Of a DNA stretch of 64,000 bases, positions 15,201 to 61,717 are shown piece after piece. This DNA comes from Ciona savignyi (Eukaryota > Chordata > Ascidiacea > Phlebobranchia > Cionidae). The translations under genes and the position numbers were made by a program. Where the stretch lies: positions 218,889-282,888 of the forward strand of contig CH003067.1 in NCBI GenBank assembly GCA_000149265.1. The letters are read 5' to 3'. How positions within the stretch are numbered: the stretch's first letter is position 1; each line of letters opens with the position of its first letter. The notes under the pieces were generated by a model. It saw only the letters and a program-made list of their open reading frames with translations, did not search any database and was not told the origin of the DNA.

Positions 15201-18200
15201 TCTAATATGTTTAAGTTAATAAAATAAAATATCTACCTTTTTAAAGTGCTAGACGCGACCTTAGTAAATGCTAGACGCGACTGAGTGTCTTGCCTTACAA
15301 TCAAGACGTTGTGCGTTCGAAACTGGTCGCTAGCTAGTTAGTTTTATCCTTGGACACAGCACTTAGCTGACATGGCCCGATCCCAATGGGTTGATGGATT
15401 GCACTAAAATTGAACGGACGTCGCAGTCATACACAACCTGGTGGTAGGTGCAAGTTTATCGGAACACTATTAGAGTGATAACGCACCCTTACGTATTTGC
15501 GAGATAACCTGATGATTGCCCGTGTAATTCCACTCCCGCATTTTCCCATCCACGGAGATAAAACATGAATATTCTATCCAGTGACGCAAGATGGGTTATA
15601 CAATGTTGGGGTAATCCGTATGCATTAAAAGGCAGAATATGCTGTAACAGCTCTTCTAAACTAACCGTGACTAAAAACACAAGTGTATAATATATAAATA
15701 TAAATATATCCTGTCCTGAAGCTTTCTTTTTTTAAGATGTTAACGAATGTTCAAAGCCGGGAAGGTTGTCCGATTGTGACGTCATAAGAGGCATCTGTGA
15801 AAACACGGAAGGTTCTTTCAGGTGTCGCTGCAAACCATTCATGCGTGACACATCGGCCAATCACAGGCTGAGAAGCGGACGGAAGTGTGACCGTAAGTTT
15901 TTTCTAAAAAAAATAAAAAAATAGTGAATTTGTGTTTTTCTCGGGAACCAGTGTTTATGGATACGGTGTAATTAATTGCCTTTGGAGCTAGTTCCGAATG
16001 TGGTTGATCCAGACTGAAATACTGGATCGGTTTTAACAAGATCTCGGTAACACAAGAATTATTTTGTTATTTTGAGAGAGAAAACACACGACTTAGTTAG
16101 AAGAGACAAGAGATTGAATAAAAAATGTCACTTAAATTGCCGTGATACGTATTAGAACCGGTTCAGACTTTATAATATCAATCCCTTGCTATTCTATGGA
16201 AAATAGTTTTAATCTAGTAATGTGTGGATACATCCGGAAAGGATAGATTATTAAGGATTTATTTCCGTAAATTGGAAAGCGCAACTGGCGTTATCACATG
16301 GACAATTTTCAGATTACCTTTCGCCCACCTTCAGGTAGCTTGACAGACTGCAATGTGTGTTGTATAGGATTTCGGTGTTCTTACTGTTTAATTTCAACCC
16401 ATTAATCAACTGGATTCAAGCTAAATTTTCTCGGTACCTTGCTATCGAACACAACCGACAGTATACGCTATCACGAAGCTGTATCACCCGTCCAAAACTA
16501 TAATAATGTGCTTGTCGATATTACAGGACAATGCGAACCAATGAATCCATGCAGAAACGAAGGCGTCTGTTCCAACCAAGCCGCAGTTGGTCCGCCCCAA
16601 TGCCAGTGCTTGGACGGGTTCAGTGGTCCGTTTTGCGAAGAAAAGGGTCGGTATCATTTGTTTAAATCGAATGAAATCGTTTTTTTGTAGTAATCACGTG
16701 TTGAACCCGTGTTGCCTATTTTAACTCTCGTTATTACACAAAAATAATTCTCTCGTTATTACACAAAAATAACTCTCGTTATTACACAAAAGGGGCACGC
16801 GGCGTTATCTAACGGACAATCGTCAGGTTACATCCTGTCCATCGCCGTTTTGGCGGAGTTATTAAAGTGTTTTGTACATATATGGTCCGTTGGTTCATAC
16901 CGTTCAACTTATTAACCCATCGAATACATTAACGTTTTTTAAGCACTTTTTTCAACGACCTAACTGACTAGCGACTGGTTTCGATCCTACAACCTTGCGG
17001 TTGCAAGATAGGTACATAATGAATTAAAGCGCATTACTGGTTTGTAATGTTTATTTTAAAAAGGATGCACCGTAATGTTCTATTATCGGATGCAGTACGT
17101 TTTTGTGCGCTGTTGTATTGTAAACATAGTGTGTACTGGCCGTTGTTTTCCACGAAATCCCGTGTAAGACCTCGTTTCAACTTTTAAACCAATGCGTAAA
17201 GCGCTGTGAGGGGTTACCGTTAAAAATGGAACCATGAATTGAGTTTATGAACCGGGATCACTTTTCCTCTTTCAGATTCTCCAAAATCCGACAATCGGCT
17301 AATGATGGCGGCTCTGCTGGCCGTTGCTGGCGCTATTTTTATTTTTGCTACTTGCGTGGGAGTTTGCTTTTGCGCAAAGCGAAGGAGAAAAAGGAGACAA
17401 AATGAAAAAAGGGCGGGGAGAGTGCAAGAGAGAGATAGGTGAGAAAATATTTCTTAAATATTGTGAATTCAACATGGTTGGGTTGGATATGTTTTATTCC
17501 CGGAATGGGAAAGCGTAGCTAGTTTTTCACACAGGCCGCCGCCAGAATAAATCGTTCCCACCAGCGAGCTATTGTACTGTGCGCAATATAATAAGTCATT
17601 TTTACAGTTTTGTTTCTTTTAATCCTTTTAAACCCATGTATTGGCTTCAGGCAACATATTTTAAGCCTGGGTCTACACACCTTCGCGATTCGACGCAATG
17701 TTAGTTTGTGTCTCATGAACTGCCACCCTAGGTACACTCACTACAATTAAACAAAGCTGCCTAAGTGCGTCACCCAAGGACACAATAACTGGGATAACCC
17801 TTTGAGCATTCTCTTTGAATTAAACCGAATCCTATCTCATTGTATAAATATATGACAGGACATGAATAAAAAATAATTATTTATTATAAAACGCAAAAAT
17901 CCACCAAACGATTGTCGTTGAAACACTCTTATCATTAGAAGGAAATATTGGTAATGTATGTGTACTTTTATTCGCATCAACCACGCAACACCACAGCGGT
18001 TTAAAACGATACGATCAAATTTGCCAGCACTTCCAGTGCAATTGAAGCCCTTAGAGGTTGGTAAAAACCAGACCGCGAAGCCCATTCAATATTTCGTGAT
18101 TGTGTAAACGTCTCGATGCCGATTTGTACAAAGTGAAATTCTGGTTTCAGTTCCAGCTATGACGAGAGCGATAACAGCGATTCCTCCGACGATGACGTCA

Positions 18201-19360
18201 GTTGCAATGACGTCAAACCACCGATATTAGAGAGAGCGCCGGTGAAAAGTTCGGCCGATAACAACGGTAGTAGTAACCGCTGTACATATACGACTGCGAT
18301 TGTAGATGTGTACAGTATTAAATATGTTAATAATGTTTATTCTCGTGGTTGGGAAAATGCACAAAACGTTACCACATGATAAATCGTCGGATTACCTCAT
18401 GTCCGTCGTCGGGTTTCCGCCAACAACCATGAACTATGTTTGACAGGCAATAGGTTAGCCGCGACGACTTTTTTTGCTTATCAACAATGTGTACATAAAA
18501 TTGACTCGTATGGTTTTCAAAGTTTTGGTTATTACAGTGTGTTTGATATGATTGAGACGAACCCTATCTTTTTAGTTCATCCCAATGCACCACCCAGTTA
18601 AGGCGAGATACTCTAAATAACTTGCACAAGGACCCAACCAAGCAGTCAGTGGCTGGTTTCGTCAACTTTTTATATATTTTTTGGGGGATAAGTGACGATG
18701 TTCTATCCCAGTGCTCCACAACTTTTTTTCACTCAAGGCACATTTAGAAACTTACTAAATCTGACGGCACATTGGACCAAACATGTACAATGGTCTTCTG
18801 ACACGCCTTTTCATATGATATTATTTTAGCGAAGTGTCTAACAACCGCAATTTGCAAAGACTAAAATCCATTTATTTGGTAAAACTGTGTTTAAAAAAAA
18901 ATATTATTATTTTTGCGCGGCACATTAGTTGCGGAGCACTGTTCTATCCGACTGTGTAATACGCTCGTACAAACAGACATTTTACAGCAAATAATTAGTT
19001 GTTTGACATCATTTCATGTACCAAATCACAGGCGTAACTCCAGCTTTAAATGGCGGTAACTCGGAGACTATCTACGAGAACCGAAATGCGGTCGAGCCGA
19101 TTTCCAAGCCGTTGCCTGTGATCGATGACGTAGAAGGGGAACTCCCACCGCCGCCGCCTCCGCCGCGAACCGCGTCAATGAAACCGAAGACCGAGAACGA
19201 CGGCGCACCGCCTGCCCCGCTGCCGAGGTCGCCGACCAAACCACCAAGCAAACCGAAATCGAAAAGCAGAACTGTGACGTCACAACCGAGCCGATCGTCG
19301 AGGATCGCTCGACTGCAGCCAAACAAAATATCGGGAAGAAAGTTTGATGTTCCAGCGTGA
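147..19360 (+). CDS. SEA/EGF/FN3 type I transmembrane protein, UMODL1-like modules, 5' partial
   Basis: Likely a cell-surface or shed adhesive/mucin-like protein. The 24 exons read from the sequence are 147-263, 1207-1350, 1843-1995, 2568-2732, 3368-3480, 3749-3837, 3900-4024, 4925-5077, 5662-5886, 6894-7055, 7364-7467, 7822-7924, 8952-9083, 9789-10004, 11060-11132, 11978-12087, 13016-13131, 13836-14000, 14893-15010, 15737-15892, 16527-16646, 17276-17438, 18151-18266 and 19032-19360. All have AG/GT borders and compatible phases, and together they leave one open frame of about 1154 residues. Domain order: SEA (C-terminal part), EGF, FN3, SEA, EGF, FN3, SEA, EGF, Thr/Pro linker, SEA, EGF, EGF, transmembrane helix, cytoplasmic tail. 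Repeated EGF-FN3-SEA modules are known to me from uromodulin-like 1; the orthology is not established. The start codon and more modules probably lie before position 1. Expression and ligand cannot be told from the sequence. Confidence 0.85.
882..1170 (+). mobile_element. tRNA-derived SINE, near full length
   Basis: Starts with a tRNA-like head (GGTTAGTCTGGCGGTTTAGT), has a box B-like GGTTTAAAAC, a conserved body with GAACCCAGCGGATTA and CCATTCACGGGGATAAACA, and a TATCC-repeat tail. A reversed, decayed fragment (about 780-868) lies directly before it, head to head. Confidence 0.85.
1207..1350 (+). CDS. Exon: calcium-binding EGF-like domain 1
   Basis: The phase 1-1 exon starts with the D-I-D-E-C calcium-binding signature (D formed across the splice). 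It has six cysteines and the long C5-C6 loop ending LLLPGRRC, a form shared with the EGFs at 4925, 9789 and 15737. The acceptor lies 36 bases after the end of a SINE copy. Confidence 0.85.
1480..1749. repeat. Tandem direct duplication of about 107 bp
   Basis: Copies 1480-1586 and 1639-1749 share the start ATGCTGATGTCATTTTTATT and the end GGAATAAGTAGTCAAC, about 90% alike by eye; intronic. Confidence 0.7.
1843..2732 (+). CDS. Exon pair: fibronectin type III domain 1
   Basis: Two phase 1-1 exons, 1843-1995 and 2568-2732, encode one FN3 fold. The first half has the strand-B tryptophan in LLTWTIPP. The second half ends in the typical YEFRVAAANTAAVGKY strand F/G signature. An intron in the middle of FN3 recurs at the same place in the second FN3 of this gene (5886/6894), which supports duplication of whole modules. 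Confidence 0.85.
3368..4024 (+). CDS. Exon trio: SEA domain 1
   Basis: Exons 3368-3480 (phase 1-0), 3749-3837 (phase 0-2) and 3900-4024 (phase 2-1) encode about 109 residues. A beta strand (YLIFVLKLN) is followed by an amphipathic helix, a second strand (TYAIAHLLFKP), a second helix (QIEQAFRHN) and the closing strand (VDFDAVEIKG). This is the SEA topology. The GSVVV-type autoproteolysis motif of MUC1-like SEA domains is not visible at the second strand, so self-cleavage is doubtful here. Confidence 0.7.
4925..5077 (+). CDS. Exon: calcium-binding EGF-like domain 2
   Basis: Phase 1-1 exon; D-F-D-E-C start, six cysteines and a PPGRIC ending like EGF 1. The acceptor is the AG at 4923-4924. A shorter internal frame on the opposite strand overlaps it but has no splice or domain support. 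Confidence 0.85.
5092..5340. repeat. Degenerate tandem repeat, about four units of 55-65 bp
   Basis: Repeats of an AAAACGTTT...TTTCCTTTTTGGAA pattern in the intron after EGF 2; strongly AT-rich and diverged. Confidence 0.5.
5662..7055 (+). CDS. Exon pair: Thr/Pro spacer plus fibronectin type III domain 2
   Basis: Exon 5662-5886 begins with a Thr/Pro-rich segment of about 30 residues (TEPPTTTVPLP), a likely O-glycosylated spacer. It continues into an FN3 first half with LKLTWSRTTPP. Exon 6894-7055 gives the second half with LRANVLYLVRVAEKW. Both are phase 1-1. A hAT-like element (6477-6742) sits in the intron between them. Confidence 0.8.
6477..6742. mobile_element. Short hAT-like non-autonomous DNA transposon
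   Basis: Begins CAGTGCTCTGCAAC and ends GTTGCCGAGAACTG, imperfect inverted copies. Flanked by an 8-base target duplication, TTTTAAAA at 6469-6476 and TTTTAAca at 6743-6750 (one mismatch). Shares internal sequence (AACTTACTAAATTTGACGGC) with 18709-18941. No transposase. Confidence 0.8.
7364..9083 (+). CDS. Exon trio: SEA domain 2
   Basis: Exons 7364-7467 (phase 1-0), 7822-7924 (phase 0-1) and 8952-9083 (phase 1-1) encode a SEA-like fold. It has strand FRIFLRFP, a helix KSQLKASISNFLSDTF, then the strand GIISSTIFYLT where cleaving SEA domains carry GSVVV, a helix, and the ending PTVFMSIEG. The first intron falls at the same phase 0 point as in SEA domains 1 and 3. Confidence 0.7.
8066..8354 (+). 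mobile_element. tRNA-derived SINE, near full length
   Basis: Head with ACCGTTAAATGCG and GGTTGCAGGTGCGAAAC, then body and GAATATCCTATCC tail; lies between the second and third SEA 2 exons. Confidence 0.85.
9280..9450 (-). mobile_element. Decayed SINE copy
   Basis: Recognisable only by the order CACCTGCCCACAGTCATG, CTATTGCAGTCTGTT and TAGGCAATGTCTGTG of the reversed body. Confidence 0.45.
9789..10004 (+). CDS. Exon: calcium-binding EGF-like domain 3 plus Pro/Thr linker
   Basis: Phase 1-1 exon: D-V-N-E-C start, six cysteines, LLPGRLC ending, then a linker rich in Pro, Thr and Ala (TPPPTAATQP). A SINE copy begins about 55 bases after the donor. Confidence 0.85.
10058..10358 (+). mobile_element. 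tRNA-derived SINE flanked by long direct repeat
   Basis: Full head, body and TATCCTATTCTATCC tail. The about 38 bases before it (10018-10056, with GTTGACTTGAAAAGTCGACA) recur after it (10366-10402), consistent with a long target-site duplication. Confidence 0.85.
10640..10830 (-). mobile_element. Decayed SINE copy
   Basis: Carries TAGTGTGTTGTGTATGATTG and TTAATCCACTGGGTTAAGG of the reversed body; head lost into AT-rich sequence. Confidence 0.6.
11060..12087 (+). CDS. Exon pair: Ser/Thr stalk and short cysteine pair segment
   Basis: Exon 11060-11132 (phase 1-2) and exon 11978-12087 (phase 2-1) encode about 61 residues. Thr-rich sequence (TTVTTTAE) is followed by a segment with two cysteines (ADVACRRG and GTCQ). 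I do not recognise a named domain. The phase 2 junction is clean and the pair is needed to keep the frame into SEA domain 3. Confidence 0.6.
11665..11835 (-). mobile_element. Decayed SINE copy
   Basis: GCCCACCGTCATGTTTCCGG, then GAGCTATTGCATTGTG and GTGCCTTGCCTAAGGACACA; the centre is shortened. Confidence 0.6.
12635..12800 (-). mobile_element. Decayed SINE copy
   Basis: CACCATTGGATTACCGAAGC, GTATATGATTAAGGCG and a TGCCTTGCCCAAAG segment in reversed order. Confidence 0.5.
13016..15010 (+). CDS. Exon trio: SEA domain 3
   Basis: Exons 13016-13131 (phase 1-0), 13836-14000 (phase 0-0) and 14893-15010 (phase 0-1). The pattern is strand VYVFLGTLDA, helix TFVSRFIKAAVFGQLN, strand ARVTFVIISEK and closing strand VRFKVDTIRVSG. 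The acceptor at 13834-13835 was chosen over the AG at 13824-13825, because only it fits phase 0 and keeps the domain frame. A 31-bp minisatellite lies in the first intron. Confidence 0.7.
13160..13497. repeat. Minisatellite, about ten or eleven units of 30-33 bp
   Basis: Unit GGAAAATATTCATATTTATT followed by TTTTAACATA, tandem in the intron inside SEA domain 3. Lengths vary slightly, point changes accumulate between units. Explains the open frame on the minus strand here. Confidence 0.9.
13610..13755 (-). mobile_element. Decayed SINE copy
   Basis: Reversed body with GTATTGTGTATCATTAAGGC, TTCACTGGATTCAGGC and AAGTGCCTTGGCCAAC; ends about 80 bases before the SEA 3 acceptor. Confidence 0.55.
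14285..14764. mobile_element. Tail-to-tail SINE pair
   Basis: A decayed plus copy (about 14285-14467) meets a well-kept minus copy (14468-14764) that starts at its GGATAGGATATTCATGTTTA tail and ends at the tRNA-like head (AAACCATCAGACTAACCTGT). Confidence 0.75.
15270..15582 (+). mobile_element. Diverged SINE copy
   Basis: Box B-like TGCGTTCGAAACTGGTCGCT is well kept; body differs (GTGATAACGCACCCTTACG insertion) and tail is TATTCTATCC. Confidence 0.65.
15737..15892 (+). CDS. Exon: calcium-binding EGF-like domain 4
   Basis: Phase 1-1 exon with D-V-N-E-C, six cysteines and LRSGRKC, the same long-loop subtype as EGFs 1-3. Confidence 0.85.
16285..16445 (-). mobile_element. Decayed SINE fragment
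   Basis: GGCGTTATCACATGGACAAT and TTCAACCCATTAATCAACTG of the reversed body; ends about 80 bases before the EGF 5 exon. Confidence 0.5.
16527..16646 (+). CDS. Exon: EGF-like domain 5 (non-calcium, juxtamembrane)
   Basis: Phase 1-1 exon of a different, shorter EGF subtype: QCEPMNPCRNEGVC start and CQCLDGFSGPFC end, six cysteines, without the D-x-D/N-E calcium signature. It lies directly before the transmembrane exon. Confidence 0.8.
16722..17015 (-). mobile_element. Decayed SINE preceded by a three-fold 22-25 bp tandem repeat
   Basis: Three units of CTCGTTATTACACAAAA at 16722-16790, then reversed SINE with GGCGTTATCTAACGGACAAT, TTATTAACCCATCGAATACA and CTGGTTTCGATCCTACAACC. Confidence 0.55.
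17276..17438 (+). CDS. Exon: single transmembrane helix and basic stop-transfer
   Basis: About 25 hydrophobic residues (from MMAALLAVAG through GVCFCA) are followed at once by the basic cluster KRRRKRR. This gives a type I topology with the EGF/FN3/SEA part outside. The exon ends phase 2. Cysteines at the inner edge could be palmitoylated (inference). Confidence 0.85.
17490..17820 (-). mobile_element. Decayed SINE copy with internal insertion
   Basis: Recognisable by CACCAGCGAGCTATTGTACT, TATTGGCTTCAGGCAACAT and GTGCGTCACCCAAGGACACA; about 90 unrelated bases split the head side. Confidence 0.4.
18151..19360 (+). CDS. Exon pair: cytoplasmic tail, acidic-Ser then proline-rich
   Basis: Exon 18151-18266 encodes a Ser/Asp-rich acidic stretch (YDESDNSDSSDDD), typical of casein kinase 2 substrates. 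Exon 19032-19360 runs to a TGA at 19358-19360. It contains the tyrosine motif ETIYENR, a run of seven prolines after GEL, and repeated Pro-x-x-Pro with Arg/Lys (PLPRSPTKPP), which suggest SH3 or EVH1 binding. GC content is clearly higher than in the surroundings. Signalling partners are inference. Confidence 0.8.
18335..18665 (-). mobile_element. Decayed SINE copy
   Basis: CGTTACCACATGATAAATCG, ATTACAGTGTGTTTGATATG and AAGGACCCAACCAAGCAGTC in reversed order, split by about 70 extra bases. Confidence 0.5.
18709..18941. mobile_element. Short hAT-like non-autonomous DNA transposon, intact ends
   Basis: Terminal inverted repeats CAGTGCTCCACAAC and GTTGCGGAGCACTG (one mismatch). Perfect 8-base target duplication TTCTATCC at 18701-18708 and 18942-18949. 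233 bp, no coding capacity. Confidence 0.88.
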
Positions 19361-19639
19361 CAACACGAATTCAGTCCGTGCGTCGGACGGATTCGTATAA
19401 AAATGGGGTGTGGGTGCACGCGTATCCTTGCCACTGATGGACAGCCCAAGTCATTACCAGCGCAGTTTCGCACAAGTTTTCAGGACAATTCTTTTCTTTA
19501 TAAACGATCCTGAAGCATCAACAACTTGAGCTAATTTGCATACGCAGCCAACCCATGCGGCTTCACCTGTTCATGCGCCGCTTGTTGCTCGCAAGACCGC
19601 GTGTATTTATAATTTAAAGGTTTTTGAACAACGTCCACT

Positions 19640-19645
19640 AATAAA
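19640..19645 (+). terminator. Candidate polyadenylation signal of gene 1
   Basis: AATAAA 280 bases after the stop codon. A second AATAAA at 20293-20298 is an alternative. Confidence 0.45.
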
Positions 19646-19724
19646 TTCCCTTTTTAAGCTTCAAATCTAGGTGTACGACAATTCTATCTTCGGGCTCGTG
19701 TCTAACGAACTTGCTCAGTTATGT

Positions 19725-19950
19725 GCGACCTAATAGCATGTTGGCCTAATGTATAGCTTATAGCTGAACCGTTGTGGGATTGAAAGTGGTCGTTGTGTCC
19801 TTGAATTAATGGGTTGAACCAAAAATAAAAAGGCGTCTCAACATCAAAGCCGTACAGTGGGCGCAAGGTAATGTAGCGATTGCGGCATTTGCTTGGTAAA
19901 CTGAATTTTGCCCGTGGAATAACGATCCACGAAAAAACAAGAATATCATA
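19725..19950 (+). mobile_element. Decayed SINE copy
   Basis: Intergenic; GTTGTGTCCTTGAATTAATG followed by AACCAAAAATAAAAAGGCGTC and CCGTACAGTGGGCGCAAGGT; part of the body is missing. Confidence 0.5.
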
Positions 19951-22284
19951 TGTAAGGGTCGTCAGGCGTGCTGGAAATGCGTGCTAATTTAAACTATAAT
20001 AAACGAACACTAATGTGCAACTATTTTGCCGTTCTAAACCCTAAACCATTACGGCGACTTGAGTATTAGTAGGAATTTCCGTGGTTCCGCATTTCTCTAA
20101 ATTGGTATTGCCCAAAATGTTTTATATGAAAAGAGTCAGAGCCTATCGAAAAACAAATCTATAAAAAAGCAATAGTTACATTAAGATTAAAAAAAGAAAA
20201 TTAACTAAATTTTCAACCAGTATAATGTGAAAATTTAAATGATCCATATTCTATAAATGCCATTTTGTACAGTGGTTATTTATTTCTGTTTTAATAAACA
20301 AAATGCGCTTTGTTAACAATCAGACAGATAACTTCTACTTGCTTGTGCTAAAAAGAGTAAAACTGTTAAACGCGAATTGGTATTTCTGGCTACTCTATAA
20401 TAACATGATCTAGAGTTTAGTCAACTGGCTTTTTGAGTTCTCAATACTCGCAAGTTATAACTTCGGCCCACGTCAGCCACCAGTACCAATCTTCTATGTA
20501 ATAAGAGGGGGCTCTATGAATATCAAGTAACTTCCAATTAAAACAATGTCGTAACGAAAATAATACGGCGACTGTTTAGGTTTATTACGCCTAAAATGTT
20601 TTATATTGGGAGACGAGGGGTGAAAGGGTCACTAGAGAAAAAATGGGGTTTGTCCATTTAGGCTATGAATAATCGATTTAAAATTCCGTGCTGTGTAACT
20701 TAACGAACCGAGCTATAATTGTGCACGATTGGTGTAAACCGCATTGCGAATTTGAGTAACCCACACATTTTATAAAATATATTGAATGCACCAAACAGCC
20801 GTGAACGATTATCGAATATCACCCAAACAGCCGTGAACGATTATCGAATGGCAACGGTTCAGCATCATGATTTTCTTGCAAACAACCAGCCAATGCAAAT
20901 TTTGCACTATTAAGTCGATACAGATTTGCGTAGAAAGAACAGTTTGATATGCGTGTGACATCACACAGTACGTCGGACTTACTGTTTTAGTTAGGTGGAA
21001 GGAAAGAGTGTTTTGGTTTAAGTTACACTGTTAGACCTACCAGGTATAAGACACTTAGGCCTAGTAGATACCTATTAATAGAAGCATCATAGTTACTAGG
21101 ACAAATTTAACGAAAACTTAATAAGTTCGTAAGCCCTTAACAGCAACAGGCGTTAAGGTTAAAATGATATTCTAGGATAAAAAGGAGCGTAAATAAAATT
21201 ACTTTAAACGTAGGACTAAATAAAATATATTTGTTTTTCCTTTTTATTTTTATCTATAAACACCTGCATTACTAAACAAAGTTGCATCAGCCATTACTAA
21301 GAAAAGTTATGTATAAACTGCGATGAAAGTTTTTGTTGCAATTTATCTTAAGATGAACGGCAGCTAATCAGGAGTGTAAGTTAAACAGCTTTAAGATGTT
21401 AAGATGCTACCTTTAATAAGCATAAAAACAGTTGTTGCAGGCAAATAGATCTGAGCAATAATGATTGCGTTTATAAAGCTTAGAACAAGTAACCAATTTA
21501 ACCCCAGTGACACAGACAGGTAATTGAAACTATGGTTCCACCAGTTAATTTTTTTAATTTTTATGCCCATTTTAACACTTAAACGGTTAATATGCTTTCC
21601 ATGACTAAAACAAACGTCTTAAGCAACGTATACGGCTTCCTATTGTTGTTTTGGAAAAGTAATACAAGTATTGTGTGGTTAAACTTACTATAAACCATAT
21701 CTACGCAAGACCTATATCGTAATATCCGCTGAAGTTACTAGTAACTAAGCAGCCACTTTACTGTACGTTATCGATACATGTATAAACTTATTGGGCAATA
21801 CAACGACTAACTTAAGTTTGACAGGTGATGTGTATTGATTAACCCATGGTATTGTATGTTTATACGAGTAATTTTGATATTAGTGAAAAAAACGGAAAGG
21901 CAAAAAGACAGTCAGGTATAAGTAAATCAAAGGTAGAGTAAGTAGCCTATATGATCGGATCAAAATGTTAGTTTTTATTTGATGCAATTGGGTTATTTAT
22001 TTTGCGCAGTGTAAATTTTAACGTTAAACAAACGCAATATTGCGAGTTGGGAAACTGTAAAGTTTTCTTGGCACAGTGGATCAAAGATACTGATTACCGT
22101 TCGTTTGTTTAAATTAAAGAGCACAGGAACACAATATTTTGGATAAGTGATGCCATAAAAGTTCGGGTCAATATGACAAACCCCTAAAAATAATTTACCA
22201 GAATTTACCTGCCAATCGTTTTAAGCATATAACTTTCAATGCATAGGGCTAATAGAATAGGTTAATTCTATTTTATAACTGTAA

Positions 22285-22500
22285 ATCAAAAAACATCGGA
22301 CAGTCGGGTAACGGAGCTATTACAGTGTGTTTTATATGATCGCGGGGGTTTATGTTAGTAGAACCTACTGGGGTAAGGCGATCTCAGCTAAGTGACTTGA
22401 CTGTGGACATCATCATCGGATAGCTAACGGCCAGTTTCGTTGCTATATCCATCCATTGAAAAGCAATGCAATAACCTACCAAGCTATTCAGTCGGACAAA
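22285..22500 (-). mobile_element. Decayed SINE copy upstream of gene 2
   Basis: GGTAACGGAGCTATTACAGT, then GTAGAACCTACTGGGGTAAG and a head remnant at 22470-22500; about 165 bases before the start codon of gene 2. Confidence 0.5.
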
Positions 22501-22663
22501 TCAAGTGTGGATAAAAATATAGAAAAACACTTTAAGAACGTTTTTTTTTCGTTTACCAGTGCTGCTAAATAATTATTTTTGGAGATTTAATTTAATTGTT
22601 TTTGAAGACATAAGGGGTAATTGTTTGATTAATTTTATGGTTCGCTAAATTGGATAAAAAGAA

Positions 22664-61717
<39,054 letters not shown>

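Larger units (their letters stand above)
19361..22663. other. Intergenic region between gene 1 and gene 2
   Basis: Holds the 3' UTR of gene 1, two decayed SINE copies (about 19725-19950 and 22285-22500) and a 27-base direct duplication (CCAAACAGCCGTGAACGATT core) at 20792-20846. No coding exon with splice support was seen on either strand. The promoter of gene 2 must lie in the last part or inside it; I could not pick a TATA box or start site with confidence. Confidence 0.5.

Noticed and set aside
19068-19473. Minus-strand open frames of 84 and 133 residues over the proline-rich exon
   Set aside because: Gly/Ser/Pro-rich opposites of the GC-rich tail exon; no start context, splicing or domain.
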